A stretch of DNA of 64,000 nucleotides from DAOOKJ01 sp035385585. GTDB lineage: Bacteria; Patescibacteriota; Minisyncoccia; UBA6257. This document shows, in pieces, positions 58,646-64,000 of this stretch. The stretch is taken from assembly GCA_035385585.1 (NCBI GenBank), contig DAOOKJ010000001.1, forward strand, positions 1 through 64,000, written 5' to 3'. Both the position numbers and the translations under genes were made by a program. How positions within the stretch are numbered: the first letter of the stretch is position 1; the number at the start of each line of letters is the position of its first letter. The notes beneath the pieces were generated by a model. It was not told the DNA's origin and ran no database searches. It saw only the letters and a list, made by a program, of their open reading frames with translations.

Positions 58646-58678
58646 ATAACCCCTGTTTTAAAAAGGGGTTATTTTTTT
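58646..58678. terminator. Shared convergent terminator
   Basis: ATAACCCCT (58646-58654) pairs with AGGGGTTAT (58664-58672), followed by TTTTTT on the plus strand. It ends tRNA-Gly; the stop codon of the convergent 84-aa gene (58669-58671) lies inside the stem. Confidence 0.85.
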
Positions 58679-58923
58679 ATTTCTTCTAATATTTTTTTCG
58701 TTTCTTCAACTATCAAACTGTCTAAATCTTTTAAATATTCTTTCAAAAAATTTTCTTTTGCTTTGTTGTTGTCTAAAGAGAAAATTTTTGCCATCAGTGC
58801 CTTTTTTTCTTCATCTAAATTTTGATAAGCCCTTGAAAGAGCCCGCTCCAGAATTACATCATATAAAGCCTTAACTATTTCTTGTAATTCTGGAGGAAAA
58901 AGTTTTAAAAAATTTTGATCCAT
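58669..58923 (-). CDS. Small hypothetical helical protein
   Basis: 84 aa, not recognised. It begins MDQNFLKLFPPELQEIVKALYD and is almost entirely charged and helical, with no Cys, signal or membrane segment. The stop codon is embedded in the terminator stem. It lies 39 bp downstream of the 394-aa gene on the same strand and may be co-transcribed with it and clpP. Confidence 0.6.
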   Translation of the reverse strand: MDQNFLKLFPPELQEIVKALYDVILERALSRAYQNLDEEKKALMAKIFSLDNNKAKENFLKEYLKDLDSLIVEETKKILEEIKK

Positions 58924-58962
58924 TTTACATAGTTATTGTTTTTAATTTTGGGTTAAATATTT

Positions 58963-60147
58963 TTATTTTTTGCCAACTGAAGCACCGCTTATTTTGTCCA
59001 GGAGCAGAAACGATAAGAGAGCAAATAGAATAGAGAGTGTTCCAATGCCAACAGATGTTGCCCAGCCTCCAGTTTTAGCAGTTTCCATTGCTTTATTTAA
59101 CCAGGGGTATTTTTTTTCTAGGTTTTCTGCTTTTTCTTGGTTTTCTTTGGAAGAAAGGAAATTTTGGATTGCCCCTATTTTTTCTATAAGTTTGGGGTCT
59201 TTTAATGTTTCCTGCATTGCTTTTTGAAAATCAGGATTGTTTATTAGTTCACTTGCTTCTTTTAAAAATTCTCCTGCTAATTGTGGTTTCTCTTTTAATA
59301 ATTTTTCAAAATCCATCTCGTCCTTACCAAAATATTTTTCTTTTATTTCTTTAAGTCGCTCTTCAACTGGTTTAGGTGTTTTTTCGGCTATTTCTTGAAA
59401 AGAGGGATATTTCTGGGCCATTTTGTTTAATGTTTCCTCTCTTTTACTCTCTTCCATATTTTTTATCTCAAGTAATTCTGAAAATAATTTTTGTTTTTCT
59501 TCTTTATCTAGAATAGGCTGGGCATTAGATTGGACATCGATTAACTTGTCCTTTATAGTCTCTATTTTTACTCCGCGGATGAATAAAGTTTTTGCCACTT
59601 CAGTTGTAGCAGATTTGTCTAGAGAGGGGATTTTATTTTTTTCAAGGTCATCAGGGTTAAATTTATTTTTAATGAGCTCCTGGATCCGACTTCGCTTAAT
59701 TAAATGTTCTTGAATAAATTTTTGAATGTTTTCAGTTTCTTGGTCAACCTCATTGTTTGACTTATCAATGTTATAGGCCATTATGAAAGATACCTCTCTA
59801 CTGAGTTTTTCATATTCATAAGCTTCTTCTGTCTTAGGGTCATCAGGGTTAGACAGATGAGGAATTAATTGTTCGTATGAGTTTAGGGCCTTGGTCAGGA
59901 GCTCATAATTATCAACATAACCAATTTTGGCGCATTGGCGAATAACTGCCGGATATTGTTTTTTTTGCTCTTCCTCGTTTAGATTTTCGATTATTGCCAA
60001 ACGTTCATTTAATTCATTTAATAATTCATTCTCGATATTCACCAATTCTGCTGCTTCTTCATAAGAAGAAGCTTCTCTTTTATTGATTTTTTCTTTCATT
60101 CTAGAGGCTTCCTCCCACGCCTCGTCTTCACTATATGGTTTTTCCAT
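58963..60147 (-). CDS. Tail-anchored helical hypothetical protein
   Basis: 394 aa, not recognised. Residues 1-355 are highly charged and predicted helical, with heptad-like stretches; a single transmembrane helix lies at the very end (about 365-385, VGIGTLSILFALLSFLLLDKI), followed by a short tail GASVGKK. So the bulk is cytoplasmic and held at the membrane by its C terminus. It lies between clpP and a small helical protein, 34 bp after clpP. No catalytic motif. Confidence 0.7.
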   Translation of the reverse strand: MEKPYSEDEAWEEASRMKEKINKREASSYEEAAELVNIENELLNELNERLAIIENLNEEEQKKQYPAVIRQCAKIGYVDNYELLTKALNSYEQLIPHLSNPDDPKTEEAYEYEKLSREVSFIMAYNIDKSNNEVDQETENIQKFIQEHLIKRSRIQELIKNKFNPDDLEKNKIPSLDKSATTEVAKTLFIRGVKIETIKDKLIDVQSNAQPILDKEEKQKLFSELLEIKNMEESKREETLNKMAQKYPSFQEIAEKTPKPVEERLKEIKEKYFGKDEMDFEKLLKEKPQLAGEFLKEASELINNPDFQKAMQETLKDPKLIEKIGAIQNFLSSKENQEKAENLEKKYPWLNKAMETAKTGGWATSVGIGTLSILFALLSFLLLDKISGASVGKK

Positions 60148-60181
60148 AGTTATATTTCTACTGACCTTTTTTATTTACTCT

Positions 60182-60811
60182 TTATTTTCTCACTTTTATT
60201 ATTTCATCAACCAAACCGTATTTTTTTGCCTCTTCCGGAGTGAGCCAGAAATCTCGGTCTGTATCTTTTTCCACTTTAGAAATTGGTTGAGAAGTATGTT
60301 TTGCTAAAATTTGATTTAACTGGGTTTTGACTCTGACAATTTGTTTGGCTGCAATTTCTACGTCTTTCGCTTGACCTTCCGCTCCTCCCATTACCTGATG
60401 AAGCAAAATTTCCGAATTAGGCAAAGCATATCTCTTTCCTTTTTTGCCAGCAGCTAGGATAACTGCGGCTCCTGAAGCAGCCATTCCCATACAAAAAGTC
60501 GCCACATCTGGTTTTACATATTGCATGGTGTCATAAATTGCCAACGTCGCAGTCACTGAACCACCGGGAGAATTAATGTATAAAAGAATATCTTTTTTTG
60601 GATTTTCATGTTCTAAAAAAAGAAGTTGAGCAATAATAGTATTAGCCAAACCATCACTAATCGGACCGCCTAAAAAAATAATCCTTTCTTTTAAAAGTCG
60701 TGAATAAATGTCATAAGCCCTTTCTCCCATTGGCGATTTTTCAATGACCATTGGAATTAAAACTGAGCCTTCGGAGGTTTCACTGACAAAATTGTTTGAA
60801 AATTTGACCAT
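60182..60811 (-). CDS. clpP: ATP-dependent Clp protease proteolytic subunit ClpP
   Basis: Serine peptidase forming the two-ring degradation chamber fed by ClpX or another Clp ATPase. 209 aa, normal. Catalytic Ser in FCMGMAASGAAVIL (S113), His in NSEILLHQVMGG (H138), and the Asp in DTDRDFWLTPEEA. The handle region and the axial-loop N terminus (IPMVIEKSPMGERAYDIYSRLL) are standard. Start at the ATG 60811. No Clp ATPase gene is in the window. Confidence 0.97.
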   Translation of the reverse strand: MVKFSNNFVSETSEGSVLIPMVIEKSPMGERAYDIYSRLLKERIIFLGGPISDGLANTIIAQLLFLEHENPKKDILLYINSPGGSVTATLAIYDTMQYVKPDVATFCMGMAASGAAVILAAGKKGKRYALPNSEILLHQVMGGAEGQAKDVEIAAKQIVRVKTQLNQILAKHTSQPISKVEKDTDRDFWLTPEEAKKYGLVDEIIKVRK

Positions 60812-60867
60812 TTTATTAAGAAATTTTATTAAGTTCGTCTATCTAATATTAATTTTTTTTAAAAGAT

Positions 60868-60897
60868 TTGTCAAATGGAAACATTATATAGTATAAT
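60868..60897 (+). promoter_or_regulatory. Promoter of the GT2/GT-C pair
   Basis: TTGTCA (60868-60873), 18 bp, consensus TATAAT (60892-60897), about 23 bp before the ATG at 60921. Upstream is the divergent clpP gene. Confidence 0.65.
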
Positions 60898-60920
60898 AAT
60901 TTTAATTTTTATGGAAATTT

Positions 60921-61610
60921 ATGGAAAAAGTGTCTTTAATTATTCCTACGTATTCTAAATTTTTTTGGCTTAAGAATACAATTTTAAAATTAAAAGAAAA
61001 TTTTCCTCAGGCAGAAATTATTGTTGTAGATGACGGAAGCAAGGATAAAACTTTCAAGATTCAAGAAATTTTTGGCTCTCAGATTGTTTATCTAAAAAAT
61101 GAAACCAATCAGGGCAAGGGCGAAAGTTTAAGAAAAGGTTTTAAAGTTGCTCAAGGAGATTTTTTGATTTTTACCGACGATGACTTGCCTTATGGTGTAG
61201 AAGGAATTTCAAAAATTTTAAACGAACTTGAAAAAGGAGGGGATTTGGTTATAGGGATAAGAGAGCAGTTTTACAGCGACGTTTTCTATAAAAAAATAAT
61301 GAGGCCGGTTTTGTACTGGATGAATTTTGTTTTTTTTGGTTTGAAATACCCCGATACTCAATGCGGATTAAAAGGTTTTAAAAAAGAAGTTGGTAAAAAA
61401 CTTTTTAATTTGTCTTTTATTAAAGGTTTTGCCATTGATGTTGAGATTTTATATCTGGCAAAAAAATTTAATTTTAAAGTTAAAGTGATCAAAGTTAAAC
61501 AGGAAGACACTGCCAGGTCAACTTTTAAAATGCCAGAAATCATTAAAATGTTTTTTGAACTTTTAAAAATTAAAATCCATCGTTATGAAATCAACATTAA
61601 AGAAAAATAG
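60921..61610 (+). CDS. GT2-family glycosyltransferase (dolichyl/polyprenyl-phosphate sugar synthase type)
   Basis: 229 aa. GT-A fold with VSLIIPTYSKFFWLKNTI, the nucleotide-binding IIVVDDGSKDKT (about 35-46), the metal-site FTDDDLP, and the DPG/DPM synthase mark YPDTQCGLKGFKKEVG (about 141-156). Relatives make polyprenyl-phosphate-linked hexose at the cytoplasmic face. It overlaps by 26 bp a large membrane protein of GT-C type, the natural user of such a lipid-linked sugar. The specific sugar is unknown. Confidence 0.9.
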   Translation: MEKVSLIIPTYSKFFWLKNTILKLKENFPQAEIIVVDDGSKDKTFKIQEIFGSQIVYLKNETNQGKGESLRKGFKVAQGDFLIFTDDDLPYGVEGISKILNELEKGGDLVIGIREQFYSDVFYKKIMRPVLYWMNFVFFGLKYPDTQCGLKGFKKEVGKKLFNLSFIKGFAIDVEILYLAKKFNFKVKVIKVKQEDTARSTFKMPEIIKMFFELLKIKIHRYEINIKEK

Positions 61611-63726
61611 GGGGAATTGGGCTCCTTTAATAGTTTCTTTAGTGATTTTAGGAATGGTTTATTTTTTTCTTTTGAGTAAAATCCCTTTCAATTTGGTTTT
61701 ATCTAAAAATTTGGTTTCCGGAGGTGATACTGGCTCTCATAATTATATTGCTTACTATGCGAGCAAAATTTTTCCTAAATTTAAGTGGTGGTCGCCTGAT
61801 TGGTACGCCGGCTTTCCCTTTTTGTATTTTTATCCTCCCTTTTTATACTATTTAGTGGCTTTTTTCAATAAAATTCAGTTAATTCCCTGGAACATTGGTT
61901 TTAAAATTGTCACTCTCTTGGGGACTTTGCTTTTGCCGATTTTAATATATTTATGTTTACAATTCTTAGATTTTAAATATCCAATACCTCTTTTAGGTAG
62001 TGTTTTGTCTCTCTTTTATATTTTTCTAGAAAAGTTTTCAATTTATGGGGGTAATCTTCCCTCGACTTTGGCTGGAGAATTTTCTTATTCTTTAGGTTTT
62101 GGACTATTTTTTGTTTTTGCGGCTTTGCTTGTAAAAGGTAAAGAGAAGAAAAACCTTTGGCTTTTGAACTGTTTTCTTTTGGCCATAATGGTTGTGATTC
62201 ATCCTTTTTCCGTAATAATGGCGGTAATATTCGGTTTTTTTATTTTTCTTGAATCAGTATTTAGAAAAAAAGCGAAAGAAGTTTTTTTCTATCTTTTTAA
62301 AGTTTATGGTTTAGCCTTTCTTTTGAGCGCCTTTTGGTCTTTGCCTTTTTTAATGCTTTTGCCCTATACGGCAAAAATGAATTGGACAAGAATTATTAAA
62401 TTGGATGAGATTTTTCCTCCGACTTTGGTTGTTTTTGAAATTATCGCAATTTTGACTATTATCTCAAGTTTATTTTTTAAAGAAAAAAGAAAAACAATTC
62501 TGGTTTTTATTTTAATGCTGGTAGCGGCTTTAGTTCCTTATTTTGTTTTAAATAATTCAAGTATTTGGAATACCCGTTTTCTACCATTCTTTCTAATGAC
62601 AATGATTATTATTTCTGCCATTGGTTTAGGTACTGCTTATCAATTTGTTCAAAAAGAAGCAACAAAGAGAACGAAAGGAAGAAAAAACTTTAAAATTAAT
62701 ATTGTTTTTTCGCTCTTTTTAATTGGTGCCTCTTATTTTTTGATTTTTGGCTATCTTAATTCTACTATTTCTTTTATTCCCTTTTGGCTAAAATGGAATT
62801 ATGAAGGTTTTGAGTCAAAAGGCGAATGGGGAAAAATCGTTGAATTAAACAAGTATCTAAAAGATCTGCCTTATGGCAGAATAATGTGGGAATATCGGGA
62901 AGAATACGATAAATTCGGCACCCCAAGAATTTTAGAGGATTTGCCAATTTGGACTGGGAAACCGACTTTTGAAGGCCTCTTAATTGAATCAGGAATGTCC
63001 AGCTATTTTCATTTTATTAATCAAGCAGAAACCACCAAAACTCCAACTTCAGCAGTAGCAGGATTTGAATATCCGCCATTTAATTTTGAAAACGGGGCAA
63101 AGCATTTAAAATTTTTCGGTGCCAATTATTTTGTTGCCTATACCAAAGATATTAAAGATTTATCGGAGCAATATTTTGAAAAATTAAAAGATATTAATGA
63201 TTTTACAGTTTACAGTATTCCTGATTCAGAAATGGTTGAGGTTTTAAAAGAAATTGATTTAAAACCAAAAACCAAAGATTGGATAGACAAGTCAATTTCT
63301 TGGTATAAGAAAATGGATCTTGAAAAACCGATAGTTTTCTACCAAAATCGTAAAGAGTTTGAAACAATTAAAAACTCTATTAAAAAAACTGAACCAATAG
63401 AAGGCTCAGTTGAAGTAATTTTGACTTCAGATGATAGTTTAACTTTTACCACCCAGAATTTAGGCCAACCCCACTTAGTTAAAATTAGTTATTTCCCCGG
63501 CTTCAAAGTAACCGGCGCTAAAGGCCCATTTTTAGTCAGCCCCTCGTTTATGATGGTTATTCCTTTTCAAAATGAAGTGACTCTGAAATATGGATATAAT
63601 TTATGGGACAAAATTGGTTTGGCTCTCTCGTTAATATCAAGTATTTATTTACTCTATAAATTGCTTAATTTGAGTTTGATTGATTTTCTAAAAAGACGAA
63701 AACTTTCTCATTTTGAATCAAATTAA
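61585..63726 (+). CDS. Large multi-pass membrane protein, GT-C-like / 6-PTPS-related
   Basis: 713 aa. About eleven transmembrane helices in the first 395 residues, then a soluble domain of about 270 residues outside and a final helix (about 670-692). The first loop has SGGDTGSHNYIAYYASKIFP, resembling the acidic catalytic loop of GT-C glycosyltransferases, and the GGDTGSHNY motif also occurs in membrane proteins annotated as 6-pyruvoyl-tetrahydropterin synthase related. It probably uses the lipid-linked sugar made by the GT2 enzyme to modify a surface polymer or protein. Its last 62 bp overlap the convergent trigger factor gene. Confidence 0.78.
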   Translation: MKSTLKKNRGNWAPLIVSLVILGMVYFFLLSKIPFNLVLSKNLVSGGDTGSHNYIAYYASKIFPKFKWWSPDWYAGFPFLYFYPPFLYYLVAFFNKIQLIPWNIGFKIVTLLGTLLLPILIYLCLQFLDFKYPIPLLGSVLSLFYIFLEKFSIYGGNLPSTLAGEFSYSLGFGLFFVFAALLVKGKEKKNLWLLNCFLLAIMVVIHPFSVIMAVIFGFFIFLESVFRKKAKEVFFYLFKVYGLAFLLSAFWSLPFLMLLPYTAKMNWTRIIKLDEIFPPTLVVFEIIAILTIISSLFFKEKRKTILVFILMLVAALVPYFVLNNSSIWNTRFLPFFLMTMIIISAIGLGTAYQFVQKEATKRTKGRKNFKINIVFSLFLIGASYFLIFGYLNSTISFIPFWLKWNYEGFESKGEWGKIVELNKYLKDLPYGRIMWEYREEYDKFGTPRILEDLPIWTGKPTFEGLLIESGMSSYFHFINQAETTKTPTSAVAGFEYPPFNFENGAKHLKFFGANYFVAYTKDIKDLSEQYFEKLKDINDFTVYSIPDSEMVEVLKEIDLKPKTKDWIDKSISWYKKMDLEKPIVFYQNRKEFETIKNSIKKTEPIEGSVEVILTSDDSLTFTTQNLGQPHLVKISYFPGFKVTGAKGPFLVSPSFMMVIPFQNEVTLKYGYNLWDKIGLALSLISSIYLLYKLLNLSLIDFLKRRKLSHFESN

Positions 63727-64000
63727 CAACAAATTCTTTTAGTTGTTGGGGGTTGATTTTTTCTTTTAAACTTTCATCTGAAACTTGACTAATGATTCTT
63801 TCCGTTTTTTCTTGAATTTCCTCTTCTGAAATAGAGATATTCTCTTTTATTGCTATTTCCCTCAAAATTAAACCAATTTTTACTCTTTTAGACGCTGTTT
63901 CTCTTAAATCTTTTTCTAGATCCTTTTCAGTTTTTTTTATTTGTTCTAAGTATTTTTCGTAAGGAAGCTCCATTTCTTCTAATCTTACTTTTAATTCCTC
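63665..64000 (-). CDS. tig: Trigger factor, C-terminal part (5' end beyond the window)
   Basis: Ribosome-bound chaperone/prolyl isomerase. Only the last 111 codons are inside; the frame is open at base 64000, reading EELKVRLEEMELPYEKYLEQ. The helical C-terminal domain of Tig is recognisable from SYxxYL-like LPYEKYLEQIKKTEKDLEKDL, KRVKIGLILREIAIKENISISEEEI and the ending LVxFLLE-like KVFVFLENQ. The peptidyl-prolyl isomerase domain is outside. The 3' end overlaps the GT-C-like gene on the other strand. Confidence 0.78.
   Translation of the reverse strand, partial: EELKVRLEEMELPYEKYLEQIKKTEKDLEKDLRETASKRVKIGLILREIAIKENISISEEEIQEKTERIISQVSDESLKEKINPQQLKEFVVNLIQNEKVFVFLENQSNSN

Noticed and set aside
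1..64000. CRISPR arrays, rRNA, tmRNA, RNase P RNA, SRP RNA, transposases
   Set aside because: I looked for regularly spaced repeats and for the hallmark motifs of these RNAs and enzymes and found none that hold up.

Overview
This is a low-GC bacterial window with very short intergenic spaces. It suggests a Patescibacteria/CPR genome, probably Parcubacteria-like (inference). The signs are: reduced versions of universal proteins (490-aa IF-2 with no N-terminal domain, PheT without its tRNA-binding domain, a 725-aa ValS, a 215-aa YidC); single-gene machinery mixed with Cys-rich VirB2-like pilins and a stripped VirB3/VirB4/VirB6-type cluster; and no biosynthetic metabolism in view. UGA acts as a stop codon (for example at the ends of the GT4 and yidC genes), so the genetic code is standard. 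I see no rRNA, CRISPR array, transposase or phage genes.

Layout. 1-9957 is mainly minus-strand housekeeping: RluA-type pseudouridine synthase (cut by the window edge), GT4 glycosyltransferase, FtsH, two membrane-anchored unknowns, and a pnp / NYN / rpsO block. 9957-16416 is rich in tRNAs (Ser, Leu, Cys, Ser, Arg, Lys, Pro, Gly) around infB, a 3D-domain protein and the CCA-adding enzyme; it also holds a 20-bp perfect inverted repeat and a strongly folded non-coding element. 16421-22605 carries trpS, an ABC exporter pair, a metallo-hydrolase and gyrA. A 100-N scaffold gap before gyrA looks artificial. 22881-26498 holds a methyltransferase, a membrane-tethered solute-binding protein and three tandem VirB2-like pilins. 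26581-38740 holds tRNA-Leu, hsp20, prsW-like, valS, tsaD, tRNA-Glu, sortase, gyrB, pheT, pheS, and divergently yebC-ruvC. 38725-45712 holds a class A PBP and the dnaN-dnaA / rpmH-rnpA-yidC-jag region, with DnaA-box-like sites that make it the likely oriC. 45746-54335 is the T4SS-like operon. 54389-64000 holds rsmA, a LysM-M23 peptidase, yifB, a DksA/TraR-type zinc protein, clpP, a GT2 plus membrane GT-C-like pair, and the 3' end of the trigger factor gene.

How the genes work together. The replication and translation core is ordinary. The accessory signal is cell-surface: four proteins in two loci (24748-26498 and 45746-46987) share one VirB2-like two-helix module. One is fused to two six-cysteine modules plus a Cys-rich tail, another to an M15-type peptidoglycan peptidase. 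Together with VirB6-, PrgI- and split VirB4-like proteins they look like a reduced envelope-spanning conjugation-type machine with its own cell-wall hydrolase. No relaxase, VirD4 or VirB8-11 is present in the window. The substrate (DNA uptake, protein export or host contact) cannot be read from the sequence.

All coordinates and motifs were read by eye. Family names rest on motif recognition, not on database searches.
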